A DNA stretch of 64,000 nt, taken from positions 1-64,000 of the forward strand of contig JAKALP010000024.1 of the NCBI GenBank assembly GCA_021824175.1. The letters are read 5' to 3'. Shown in pieces: positions 51,980 to 60,676 of this stretch. A program made the translations under genes and the position numbers. How positions within the stretch are numbered: the stretch's first letter is position 1; the number at the start of each line of letters is the position of its first letter. This stretch comes from Deltaproteobacteria bacterium. Lineage in GTDB: Bacteria > Desulfobacterota > Desulfobacteria > Desulfobacterales > Desulfosarcinaceae. Under the pieces are notes generated by a model that saw nothing but the letters and a program-made list of their open reading frames with translations, searched no databases and was not told the origin of the DNA.

Positions 51980-54055
51980 ATGCAATTCAATGGCAAGCCC
52001 GCTTCTAAATCAATGGACACTATTTTGAAATGGCTTTTGATTCTCATCCTGGGGTGCTGCACTTTTGGCTGTGGTAGTAATAGCGATGGAAGCGGCACTC
52101 CCCCTGCTCCCGCCCAAATGCTTTCAGGCCTATTTGTGGATAGTCCGGTATCCGGTTTAAACTACAAGAGCGCTACACTCTCAGGCCTCACCGATGATAG
52201 CGGTAGTTTCAACTATCGGGAGGGCGAGACCGTCACTTTCGCCATCGGCAACCTTGTCTTGGGGTCAGCCACCGGTGCGGCCATGCTCTCCCCAATCTCC
52301 ATCGTAGCCGGGGCCACCAATGCCACCAACCAACGGGTCAACAACATCTGCGCACTGCTCCAAACTTTGGATGAAGACGGCAACCTGAACAATGGAATTC
52401 AAATTTCCACGACCATCGCCAACATTGTCTCCGGCCGGGCCGCCTCTATCAACCTTGACCAAACCGCCGCGGCCTTTACCGCCGACGCCAATGTGACCGC
52501 CCTGCTCTCGGCCCTCGAAACCGCCGGGGCCTTTATGGATACCGATCCCCGGCCGCGCATGGTCATGGATGCCGAAAATGCCCGTGAGCACCTGCAACGC
52601 TCGTTAAGCGAACGCAAAGTGGTGCGCACCGTTTACGGCGATCTCCGTGGATTTGCGCCCGATGCCGAGACTTGGGCCTGGTATGGGATTCCATACGCCC
52701 AGCCGCCGTTGGGCAATTTGCGCTGGCGCCCGCCCCAACCGCCAACCGCCTGGCAGGGAGTTCGCGAAGCAGCGGCGTGGAGCGATCAGGCGGCCCAGAA
52801 CCCCGCTTATCAGATGTTCGGTGAAGGGGGCATGAGTGAAGACTGTCTCTATCTGAATGTCACCACACCCCGCAATGCCAATAACCTGCCGGTCATGGTG
52901 TGGTTCCACGGCGGTGGCTTCCGCATACTGACCGGCAATGCCAAAAGCTTCAATAACACCGCATTGCCCCGTAAAGGAGTGGTTGTAGTGACCGTCGTGC
53001 ACCGCCTGGGCCCATTTGGCTATCTGGCCCATCCGGCCCTCTCAGCCGAATCGGAACATGGAGTTTCCGGCAACTACGGCCAACTGGACCTCATCGCAGC
53101 CCTGAAATGGGTCAAGGAGAATATCGCGGCCTTTGGCGGCAACCCGGATAATGTCACCATCTTTGGTGAATCGGGCGGCGGCGGTAAGGTGATTTCGCTA
53201 ATGTCTTCTCCCCTGGCTGCCGGGCTTTTCCACAAAGCGATCTGCCAGAGCGGACAAGCCGCGGCTGATGACACCGTCCTCACGCCGGCCACTTCCCTGG
53301 CGGCCGCCGAAGCCAGAGGCGAAGAGATTGCTGCACTCTTGGGTGCTGATGGGGCCCAGGATGTGGCCGCCGCCATGCGTGCTTTGAGCTGGCCCCAGAT
53401 CATCTCTACTCTTGATGCCGCAGGTATCGAATACAGCCCCAACGTAGATTTCAATGAAACCCTTGGCAGTGGTTGGTACATGCCCCAAACCATGCGGGCG
53501 GCTTTCGAACAGCATCTGCAAAATGATGTGCCCTTTATCGCCGGAGCGAATGAAGGCGATATGCCTGGATTGATCACGGGTTTTATCGAGCAGATGCCTT
53601 GGATTGCGGACTATAACGACTCCCCTGTCTATACATATGTCTTTAGTCATGTGCCCGCCGGGTGGCAAACCCTTGGAGGCAAGGCTTATCACGGAATCGA
53701 ACTAGTATATCTATTCAACTACCCCGGCAGTTTTATTTCCCATTATTTGCTGGGTCTCACTGGACTATCACCGGATGGCACCAATCCCGATACGGGCGCG
53801 CCGATTTATACCGTTCAAGGCTACTTTGCCCGGCAGCCGGGTTGGAATGCCATGGACGCCCAGGTCGCTGACTATATGATGTCCATGTGGGCGTCCTTTG
53901 CGACAACGGGCAACCCCAGCATCTCCAGCATTCCAGGGGCCGACTGGCCCGCCTATACTTCTGAAAGCGACATCTATCTCAACATCAAAGCGCAGATGGA
54001 GGTAAAAGCAGGGATTGCCGAGGCATTTCCATCAGTCCCGGCGCAACCGCAGTAA
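51980..54055 (+). CDS. Type-B carboxylesterase lipoprotein
   Basis: The 691-residue product has a lipoprotein signal (FGC, Cys at about residue 31). A short immunoglobulin-like or calcium-binding N-terminal region covers residues 50-190 (SPVSGLNYKSATLSGLTDDSGS), and a carboxylesterase domain runs from about 205. The domain shows WYGIPYAQPPLGNLRWRPP, SEDCLYLNV, WFHGGGF (oxyanion hole) and nucleophile elbow FGESGGG (family norm FGESAGG), plus AGANEGD (Glu) and YHGIELVYLF (His). It hydrolyses carboxylic esters outside the cytoplasm. Start at 51980 with AAAGGAG. It lacks the poly-Ser tail seen in its four neighbours. Confidence 0.88.
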   Translation: MQFNGKPASKSMDTILKWLLILILGCCTFGCGSNSDGSGTPPAPAQMLSGLFVDSPVSGLNYKSATLSGLTDDSGSFNYREGETVTFAIGNLVLGSATGAAMLSPISIVAGATNATNQRVNNICALLQTLDEDGNLNNGIQISTTIANIVSGRAASINLDQTAAAFTADANVTALLSALETAGAFMDTDPRPRMVMDAENAREHLQRSLSERKVVRTVYGDLRGFAPDAETWAWYGIPYAQPPLGNLRWRPPQPPTAWQGVREAAAWSDQAAQNPAYQMFGEGGMSEDCLYLNVTTPRNANNLPVMVWFHGGGFRILTGNAKSFNNTALPRKGVVVVTVVHRLGPFGYLAHPALSAESEHGVSGNYGQLDLIAALKWVKENIAAFGGNPDNVTIFGESGGGGKVISLMSSPLAAGLFHKAICQSGQAAADDTVLTPATSLAAAEARGEEIAALLGADGAQDVAAAMRALSWPQIISTLDAAGIEYSPNVDFNETLGSGWYMPQTMRAAFEQHLQNDVPFIAGANEGDMPGLITGFIEQMPWIADYNDSPVYTYVFSHVPAGWQTLGGKAYHGIELVYLFNYPGSFISHYLLGLTGLSPDGTNPDTGAPIYTVQGYFARQPGWNAMDAQVADYMMSMWASFATTGNPSISSIPGADWPAYTSESDIYLNIKAQMEVKAGIAEAFPSVPAQPQ

Positions 54056-54071
54056 ACCGTTAAGAATTCCA

Positions 54072-54101
54072 CCGGGCGGATCTATCCCCCCAGCCGCCCG
54101 G
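54072..54101 (+). terminator. GC-rich hairpin after the carboxylesterase gene
   Basis: An eight-base stem (CCGGGCGG/CCGCCCGG) with a 14-base loop lies 17 bases past the stop, with CCTT following. There is no long U-tract, so it is a weak or Rho-assisted terminator at best. Confidence 0.45.
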
Positions 54102-54128
54102 CCTTGGCAAAGGGATTCAAATAGGGCC

Positions 54129-54150
54129 GGCCGGCAATTTACTGCCGGCC
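54129..54150 (+). other. Hairpin in the leader of the first cutinase-like gene
   Basis: GGCCGGCA/TGCCGGCC, eight pairs with a six-base loop, lies 38 bases before the start codon of the first cutinase-like gene. It could affect stability or initiation; no known riboswitch pattern. Confidence 0.4.
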
Positions 54151-54187
54151 AACATGCAGTACAATCATTCACAACAAGGGAGGGAAA

Positions 54188-55093
54188 ATGAAAGGGAACC
54201 ATCAAACTTGGCGTTACTTACTTCTTCTGGCCGCCATCACATCGCTGCTCTTCATGGGCATGGGATGTGATGGCGGTTCCGGCTCAAGCTCCAGCTCATC
54301 CACCAGCAGTTCCAGCGGCGGCTGTAATTCCAGCAGCAGTAGCAGCTCCAGCAGTACGAGCAGCACCAGCAGCAGCGGCGGCACCTATGACACCTTCAAC
54401 AAGGGCGCCTATGCCACCACCCAGAACTTAAGCAGCGGCCCCAGCAGCAAAAGCGGCCTGTTCTACCCCAACAATATCCCCAGCGGCACCAAGCTGCCCA
54501 TTTTCCTCTGGGGTTGTGGCGGCGGCAGTGATCCCAGCGCCTATGTGGATCATCTGAACCATATTGCTTCCTGGGGCTTTGTGGTCATTGCCGAAGTCTC
54601 TTCGGGCAACGGCAGCGAATTGCTGTCGGCCCTGGACTGGCTCACCACCCAGAACAACACGCGCACCAGTGTGCTCTATCAGAAACTGGATCTGACCAAA
54701 GTGGCGGCCGGCGGCCACTCCATGGGTTCCATTGGCACCTTCCAGATTGCTTCGGATTCACGCCTGAAAACCACCATCCATGTGGCCGGCGGTTCGTTTA
54801 GCGGCCAGGGGCCGAAAAACCTCAGAAATCCGACGGCCTATATCTGTGGCGCGGATGATCAAATGGGGGCCACGCCCAATGCCGAAACCGACTACCAGAA
54901 TACCACGGTGCCGGTCTTCATGACCGTCATGACCGGCGTGGATCACATGATGGCCGCCCGACAAGGACTTCCGGCCATCACCGCCTGGCTGCTATGGCAC
55001 CTCAAAGGCGAAACCCAGCGTAAAGCGGATTTCCTGAATAACGGCACCGTTTTCCGCACCGGCATTTTCGTTTCCAAGAGCAAAAACTGGTAA
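54188..55093 (+). CDS. Cutinase/PETase-like alpha/beta-hydrolase lipoprotein with poly-Ser linker (copy 1)
   Basis: This 301-residue lipoprotein (MGMGC, Cys27) is followed by a poly-Ser linker with SSGGCNSSSSS (residues 32-65) and a cutinase/dienelactone-type hydrolase domain. The order of GLFYP..., WGCGGG (oxyanion loop), IASWGFVVIAE and nucleophile elbow GHSMG resembles polyester hydrolases of the PETase/cutinase group, with acid ICGADDQ and His in GVDHM. Substrates could be esters or polyesters; this is inferred. The residue after the lipid Cys is Asp, an inner-membrane retention signal in enterics but of uncertain meaning here. It is 70% or more alike to the gene at 56235 by eye. Confidence 0.8.
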   Translation: MKGNHQTWRYLLLLAAITSLLFMGMGCDGGSGSSSSSSTSSSSGGCNSSSSSSSSSTSSTSSSGGTYDTFNKGAYATTQNLSSGPSSKSGLFYPNNIPSGTKLPIFLWGCGGGSDPSAYVDHLNHIASWGFVVIAEVSSGNGSELLSALDWLTTQNNTRTSVLYQKLDLTKVAAGGHSMGSIGTFQIASDSRLKTTIHVAGGSFSGQGPKNLRNPTAYICGADDQMGATPNAETDYQNTTVPVFMTVMTGVDHMMAARQGLPAITAWLLWHLKGETQRKADFLNNGTVFRTGIFVSKSKNW

Positions 55094-55166
55094 GGGTTTC
55101 GGTTTAGAAGCATTCATGAAGAATTTGTATCCTGAGGTAAACATCTAAAATTCAGCGAGGTCAAAA

Positions 55167-56204
55167 GTGAAGAACAAAAGACTCTTTTTGAAGTTGGCAT
55201 TAGGCATCACCGTGCTGAGCATAATGGGGCTCACCCTAATGATGGCCTGCACGCCGACTAATGTGTGTGACCAAACTTTGCAACCCGGCAATGACCGCAA
55301 ATGCACCATCAACAATCGCACCTACTACGTCTATGCGCCGGCCAACTATAACCCCAACCAGCCCACGGCCCTGATCGTCGATGCCCATGGCGCCATGGAA
55401 ACTGCCGAGGAGCATGCGGGCATCGATACCGAGTTTTGCGCCAATGGTATGTGCTGGCCGGGGAAAGGCTCGGGCTGGCGGCTGGAGGCGGACATGCCGG
55501 GCGGCGGATTCATCGTGATCACACCACAGGGGACCAACAACATGTGGAGCCAAAGCGATGAGAGTTTTATCTTGAACGCCGTGGCTCAGGTGAAGAAAGT
55601 CGCCAACATCAATCCCAACAAGGTGTACATTACCGGTATTTCCAACGGCGCGGCGTTGACCTATTGGGTGGGTTGCCCCAACACCAGTGTGTTTTCAGGC
55701 ATGTCGCCTGTTTCGGGCGGCGCCAATTGCAGCAGCATCGGCAAAGCAGTCCCCGTCATCACCTTTGACGCCCAGCCCGATTTCGCCTACCAGAGTGCCG
55801 TTGATGCCAGCGACACCATGGTCGATCTGAACAATTGCCGCAGCGGCCCGGCCACCTGGTTAACCATTGATAAAAACTACACCGAACCGGTATGCCGGGA
55901 TAATCCTTATTCCACCAATCCCAAGCTGGTGCCCTGCTCCTCCATTTCACCGGCCATCGCGCCCACGGTATGCAAGCGCTGGTACAATTGTAACCGTAAC
56001 GTGGAAGTAGTATTTTGCGATGTAACCCCCGGCAACACCCATGGCGCTGCCAACGCGGCATCCGATGCGCATATCCTTTATGGTAATGAATCCCACTTGA
56101 ATTTGCCGTCCCTGGCGTGGCGTTTCTTTAAAAGCATGCCCGACGGTGGCAGTGGAAGTTCCAGCAGCAGCTCAACCAGCAGCAGTACCGGCGGCTGCAA
56201 CTAA
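55167..56204 (+). CDS. LpqC/PHB-depolymerase-like esterase lipoprotein with Ser-rich GGCN end
   Basis: This 345-residue lipoprotein (LMMAC, Cys28) has an esterase domain of the LpqC/feruloyl-esterase/PHB-depolymerase type: RTYYVYAPANYNPNQPTALI, IVDAHGAMET, IVITPQGTNNMW and nucleophile elbow GISNGAALTYW. The acid is in FDAQPD and the His is probably near GNTHGAAN. There are many cysteines, typical of an exported disulfide protein. It ends SSSSSTSSSTGGCN at the stop, the same tail type as the SGNH gene. The start is GTG at 55167 after GCGAGG. It sits between two cutinase-like genes. Confidence 0.8.
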   Translation: MKNKRLFLKLALGITVLSIMGLTLMMACTPTNVCDQTLQPGNDRKCTINNRTYYVYAPANYNPNQPTALIVDAHGAMETAEEHAGIDTEFCANGMCWPGKGSGWRLEADMPGGGFIVITPQGTNNMWSQSDESFILNAVAQVKKVANINPNKVYITGISNGAALTYWVGCPNTSVFSGMSPVSGGANCSSIGKAVPVITFDAQPDFAYQSAVDASDTMVDLNNCRSGPATWLTIDKNYTEPVCRDNPYSTNPKLVPCSSISPAIAPTVCKRWYNCNRNVEVVFCDVTPGNTHGAANAASDAHILYGNESHLNLPSLAWRFFKSMPDGGSGSSSSSSTSSSTGGCN

Positions 56205-56234
56205 CCCAACCCAATAAATCAAGGAGAGACCAAG

Positions 56235-57122
56235 ATGAAACGATTGAATCACACGACACGGGCGTTAATGTTTGTATGGGCGATGGCGGGATTGATTTTC
56301 GCGGCCTATGCCTGTGACGGCGGCTCCAGCTCGAGCTCCAGCTCATCCACAAGCAGCACCAGCTCCAGCGGCGGCTGCAACTCCAGCAGCAGTTCCAGCA
56401 GCACTTCCAGCAGCGGCGGTGGCTACGACACAAACAGCAAAGGCCCCTATGCCACCACACAAAACCTGAGCGCCGGACCCAGCCGGGCCAGCGGCCTGTT
56501 CTACCCCTCCACTGGAAGCGGCCCCTTCCCGATCCTCGTCTTTGGCTGCGGCGCGGGTACCAACCCCGACAGCTACGTGGATCACGGCAACTACATTGCT
56601 TCTTGGGGATTTATTGTCATGATCGAAACCTCTTCCAACAGCGGCACTGAGTTGACTAACGCCATCGACTGGCTCACCACCCAAAACCGCACCCGCACCA
56701 GCGTGCTCTACAACAAATGCAACCTGCAAAAAATCGCGGCCGGCGGCCACTCCCGCGGCTCCATCGGCACCTTCGCCATTGCTTCGGACTCCCGCCTGAC
56801 CACCACCATCCATGTGGCCGGCGGCTCCTTTGACGGCAATGGCTCCAGCAATCTGCGCAAACCCGCGGCTTATATCTGCGGCGCGGACGACACGATGGCG
56901 ACTCCCAATGCCGAAACAGATTACAACCGGACGACCGTGCCGGTTTTCATGACCGTCATGAATGGGGTGGATCACATCTCCGCGGCCCGCGAGGGATTGC
57001 CAGTCATTTGCGCCTGGATGCTGTGGCAGCTGAAGGGTGAAACCCAGCGCCAGGCGGATTTCCTCAATGCCGGCGGTTATTTCCGCACCGGAAAATATGT
57101 TTCCAAGAGCAAGAACTGGTAA
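56235..57122 (+). CDS. Cutinase/PETase-like alpha/beta-hydrolase lipoprotein with poly-Ser linker (copy 2)
   Basis: This 295-residue paralogue of the gene at 54188 is a lipoprotein (AYAC, Cys27). It has a Ser-rich linker with SSGGCNSSSSSS, then the hydrolase domain FGCGAG, IASWGFIVMIE, nucleophile elbow GHSRG, acid ICGADD and His in GVDHIS. Both copies end FVSKSKNW/YVSKSKNW. The elbow Met of copy 1 is Arg here, so substrate preference may differ. The ATG has AAGGAGAG upstream. A strong terminator follows 70 bases past the stop, so it closes the hydrolase operon. Confidence 0.8.
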   Translation: MKRLNHTTRALMFVWAMAGLIFAAYACDGGSSSSSSSSTSSTSSSGGCNSSSSSSSTSSSGGGYDTNSKGPYATTQNLSAGPSRASGLFYPSTGSGPFPILVFGCGAGTNPDSYVDHGNYIASWGFIVMIETSSNSGTELTNAIDWLTTQNRTRTSVLYNKCNLQKIAAGGHSRGSIGTFAIASDSRLTTTIHVAGGSFDGNGSSNLRKPAAYICGADDTMATPNAETDYNRTTVPVFMTVMNGVDHISAAREGLPVICAWMLWQLKGETQRQADFLNAGGYFRTGKYVSKSKNW

Positions 57123-57191
57123 TCGCTCTCAACTGAGTAGATTTTTCATCATGCTTTGCCCGGGCACCTCCGGGATGTTCATCGATGCAAA

Positions 57192-57230
57192 AACCTCGGG
57201 AACCGTGAGGGTTCCCGAGGTTTTCTCTTC
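57192..57230 (+). terminator. Intrinsic terminator closing the hydrolase cluster
   Basis: A 13-bp perfect stem (AACCTCGGGAACC/GGTTCCCGAGGTT) with a five-base loop is followed by TTCTCTTCTTT. The preceding run of A means it may also stop minus-strand transcription from the kinase gene. Confidence 0.9.
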
Positions 57231-57273
57231 TTTAAAAGGGATTGGGTCAAAAACTTTATTGAGATGGGCCCAC

Positions 57274-59775
57274 TCACTTCAAAAGCTCTCTTAATTTCGT
57301 TGAAAGTACTTCCAGTGTAAAGGGTTTCTGGATAAACCCCTGGCAGCCGCGGTCCATGATTTCGGTCACCTGGCCGTCGATGCTGTAGCCACTGGAAAGC
57401 AATACTTTGACTTTGGGGTTGATCTTGCGAATTTGATTAAATACTTCACTGCCGCTCATCTTGGGCATGATGACATCTAGAATTATCAGATTGATCGTCG
57501 CATGATGCTGTTTGAACAGATCAACGGCTTCTATTCCGTTGCCGGCCTTGAACACCTTGTAGCCAAGGCGTTCCAGAATTTTGCCGCCGATATCCAACAC
57601 CATCTCTTCATCATCCACCAGCAGAATCGTCTCGACCCCTGACATCACCTTGGGTTTGACTTCTACCTGTTTGGTGACTTTCTTTTCCGAAGCAGGCAAA
57701 TAAATACTGAAGACCGCGCCCTTACCCGGCGCGGATTCCACGTCGATATAGCCCCCATGTCCTTTGACAATACCGTAAGCCGAGGCCAGACCTAAACCGG
57801 TGCCGCGGCCCATTTCCTTGGTAGTAAAGAATGGCTCGAAAATGTGATCGATGATGTTTTGGTCCATGCCGCAGCCGGTATCGGAGACTTGAATCAATAT
57901 GTAGTTACCCGGCTTGGGCTGATAGGGGCCACCGAGCATACTCTCATGGGTGACATTCTTGCTTAATACGTTGATGGCGCCAACCCCGGCCATGGCCTGT
58001 CCGGCATTTACCAGAATATTGAGAAGTACTTGTTCGATTTGTCCTTCATCGGCCTCGGCGGCAGCCAAATCGGTCGCCAACTGGCACTGAATGGAAATCT
58101 CCTTGCGCGTACGGCCATAAGTTTCCGAGACATCCTTTACGAGACGATTTAGGTCCAGGGGTTTTACTTCATAGCGGCCTTTGCGGGCAAAACCCAACAA
58201 CTGAGAAGTCAAACGAGCACCGCTTTTGACGCTTTTCTGGATGTTGTCAAATATCCGGTAGTGGGGATTGTTTTCATCCAGGTTGAACAGCGCCAGGGAG
58301 ACATTGCCCTGGATGGCCATGAGCAGGTTGTTGAAGTCATGGGCGATGCCGCCGGCCAAGGTCCCGATGGATTCCATTTTATGAATATTGAGTAATTGCT
58401 GCTCTAACTTCTTCTTCTCGCGGAAGTCTCTGAGAGTGATCACGCTGCCCACGGGCTCACCCGCGGCATTGGTATGCACGGCGCCGCTGATACTTACCGG
58501 TATAAGATCGCCGGATTTGGTGTAACGCCGCGTTTCGATTCCGGAGAAGCTACGGCCGGCCAGGACCTGATCCGCCATCATCTTCATTTCCGCTTTCTTC
58601 TCGGCGGGCACAAACTCTTTTAATGGCGTGCCCCGGCAATCCTCCAATTGCCAGCCGAAGACGGTCGTAAAGGCTGGATTGAAATAGGTCACGCAGCCCT
58701 GGATATCCAAGACCATGACGGGGTCCGGATTGGCTTCCAACACGGTCCGGTACCGCTCTTCGCTTTCGATGAGGGCTTGCTCCGCGCGTTTGCGTTCGGT
58801 TACATCCCTGGAAACCCCTCTGAACCCAATGGTTTTTCCATCAGGATCACGTATCAGGGCCGCGGACATTTCCGAAACAACTCTCCGGCCCGACTTGGTG
58901 ATGTGTTCGAAGTTGGAGAGTTTTGCGCTTTTCCCCGTGGTAAAAACCTGGTTGAAGACCTCGAACATATTCTGGGCCACGTGGGGACTGTTAAAATTAC
59001 GGAAATTCATACCCAGCAACTCCTGGGCGGAATACTCCATGGTCCGGCAGAGGGAAGGGCTGAAAAAGGTAAGATTGCCCTTCAAATCCACCTCCCAGTA
59101 GGCTTCTTCCAGGGTTTCGAGAATACCCCGGTATTTCTCCTCGCTTTGGCGCAAGGCCTCCTCGGAGCGCTTACGCTCCAATGCATTGACGAAGATCTCG
59201 CCGGCGATGCGTAGGAGCGCGATGGCATCCGGGGTCCACATTTTAGGTTTGCGGGAGGAGTCAAATCCCAAAAAGCCAATGACCGCTCCACCAAACTCAG
59301 TGGGCACCATGATCAATGATTGAGTCCCTTGACGGACATTTTCTTCCTTCAAGGCTTTTGCTTCTTCGGGAAGATCTTTGACATTCGGGATATGAACTAC
59401 TTTGGCCGCGTTGATCTGTTCCGTCAGCCATGGCACGATGTCCAGGGGTATGCCTTGTAAGCGTTGTTTCTGCGGTTTGATGCCCGGCGCGCACCATTCA
59501 TGGGTGTTATCCATTTTGGCGCCGTTATCGCGGTAGCGGAAGATATAACTTCGGTCTACTTCGGCGAAATTGGCGATATCTTTCAATGCCTGATTGATCG
59601 CGGCGTCGATTTCATCCGAACGCAGGTTGATGAACTTGCTGGAGATGGCGGTGATCAGCGCCTCAAAGGCAAGCCGATACTGAAGCTCTTTTTCCACCCG
59701 CGCCCTTTTGCGGGTCTCCTGTTCCAGTTCCGAAACTCTGATCTGCAACGCTTCATAGGAGGAATTGGCCACCAT
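57274..59775 (-). CDS. Hybrid sensor histidine kinase (GAF-PAS-PAS-HisKA-HATPase-REC)
   Basis: This 833-residue cytoplasmic kinase has a coiled N-terminus and a GAF domain at about 25-190 (AEVDRSYIFRYRDNG). Two PAS domains follow at about 205-445, with WEVDLKGNLTFFSPSLCR. HisKA is centred on H of GGIAHDFNNLL, and the HATPase has EQVLLNILVNAGQAM, DTGCGMD and GRGTGLGLASAYGIVKGHGG. The receiver domain has LLVDDEE and LIILDVIMPKMSG (phospho-Asp). No membrane helix is present. It probably senses a soluble cue and passes phosphate within itself; no DNA-binding output is present. The start at 59773-59775 follows AAAAGGGAGC. It stands alone. Confidence 0.92.
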   Translation of the reverse strand: MVANSSYEALQIRVSELEQETRKRARVEKELQYRLAFEALITAISSKFINLRSDEIDAAINQALKDIANFAEVDRSYIFRYRDNGAKMDNTHEWCAPGIKPQKQRLQGIPLDIVPWLTEQINAAKVVHIPNVKDLPEEAKALKEENVRQGTQSLIMVPTEFGGAVIGFLGFDSSRKPKMWTPDAIALLRIAGEIFVNALERKRSEEALRQSEEKYRGILETLEEAYWEVDLKGNLTFFSPSLCRTMEYSAQELLGMNFRNFNSPHVAQNMFEVFNQVFTTGKSAKLSNFEHITKSGRRVVSEMSAALIRDPDGKTIGFRGVSRDVTERKRAEQALIESEERYRTVLEANPDPVMVLDIQGCVTYFNPAFTTVFGWQLEDCRGTPLKEFVPAEKKAEMKMMADQVLAGRSFSGIETRRYTKSGDLIPVSISGAVHTNAAGEPVGSVITLRDFREKKKLEQQLLNIHKMESIGTLAGGIAHDFNNLLMAIQGNVSLALFNLDENNPHYRIFDNIQKSVKSGARLTSQLLGFARKGRYEVKPLDLNRLVKDVSETYGRTRKEISIQCQLATDLAAAEADEGQIEQVLLNILVNAGQAMAGVGAINVLSKNVTHESMLGGPYQPKPGNYILIQVSDTGCGMDQNIIDHIFEPFFTTKEMGRGTGLGLASAYGIVKGHGGYIDVESAPGKGAVFSIYLPASEKKVTKQVEVKPKVMSGVETILLVDDEEMVLDIGGKILERLGYKVFKAGNGIEAVDLFKQHHATINLIILDVIMPKMSGSEVFNQIRKINPKVKVLLSSGYSIDGQVTEIMDRGCQGFIQKPFTLEVLSTKLRELLK

Positions 59776-60052
59776 AGATCGCTCCCTTTTGCCGTCAACA
59801 GCGGCATGCATGCGATTTCAACCCATTCAATCGTCACGGTCGGAAAGATATTCTTCCCTTCAGGTCTATCTCCCACTATAGCTTCATGCCAAAGGTGCTG
59901 GCGCGCCATCCTGTTCCACCGGCCCACACCCTGCTGGATGGGGATGGATGGTGTGGCGTGCTTGATCTATGCTGGAACTATTAAAGAGCACATTGGATCA
60001 CTCCGCCCTACAGAGAAGCGGAGAAGGGCCGTATAATTTTTTGATCGGCCGT

Positions 60053-60676
60053 CTAACAAGGCAGCAATTCAATTAACTGCCCCAAATGTTCAATATGCTT
60101 ATCAGCCTTAAGATGCATGTTATTATAAGCCATGAAGGGCACGCCAGCCTGATGGGCGGCCGCCTCATCCAACTCTGAATCACCAATGTAAATCATCTGC
60201 CCAGGGCTGATGCCGAAATGAGCCATCAGCACTTGCAGTTGCTCGGGATGCGGCTTGGCATGGCGGACATCCGCGGCGGTAACCACCTTGTCGAATAATC
60301 CTTCCAGGTGATGCTCCTGGAGGACTCGGGACATGGTGTTGGTCCGGTTGGTGGCGATCGCGGTCTTATATCTGGGCCGAAACCGCCGCAACACCTCTCG
60401 AAGATGGGGTTCGATCACCATCTCCCGGATAAAAGGCGCGTAGCTCAACCGGCGGCAATATTGGATCGCTTCCATCACCATCCCGGCCTCACGAAACAGA
60501 TAGGTGAGCGCTTCGTCCACCGTATGCATATGAACATAGGCAAACTGGATGTCCGTCATCGACGGCAGGCCGAAGTTCTCCAAGATGTGATTATAGTAGG
60601 CCCGATTGGATTGGGATGAATCAAACATCACCCCATCACAGTCAAAAGCCACAACTTTGATATTTTGCCAACTCAC
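60053..60676 (-). CDS. HAD-superfamily phosphatase, phosphoglycolate-phosphatase-like
   Basis: This 207-residue HAD hydrolase has motif I FDCDGVMFDS, motif II ATNRT, motif III with KPHPEQL and motif IV IYIGDSELDEAAA, plus a four-helix cap after motif I. It resembles Gph/PgmB-type small-metabolite phosphatases; the substrate cannot be fixed. The start is GTG at 60674-60676, overlapping the end of the DUF1573 gene by four bases (GTGA), so the two are coupled. Confidence 0.85.
   Translation of the reverse strand: MSWQNIKVVAFDCDGVMFDSSQSNRAYYNHILENFGLPSMTDIQFAYVHMHTVDEALTYLFREAGMVMEAIQYCRRLSYAPFIREMVIEPHLREVLRRFRPRYKTAIATNRTNTMSRVLQEHHLEGLFDKVVTAADVRHAKPHPEQLQVLMAHFGISPGQMIYIGDSELDEAAAHQAGVPFMAYNNMHLKADKHIEHLGQLIELLPC

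Noticed and set aside
54290-56420. Poly-Ser (AGC-rich) DNA as a tandem repeat or CRISPR-like array
   Set aside because: The repeats are in coding frames of lipoproteins with no spacer structure; they are low-complexity protein linkers.
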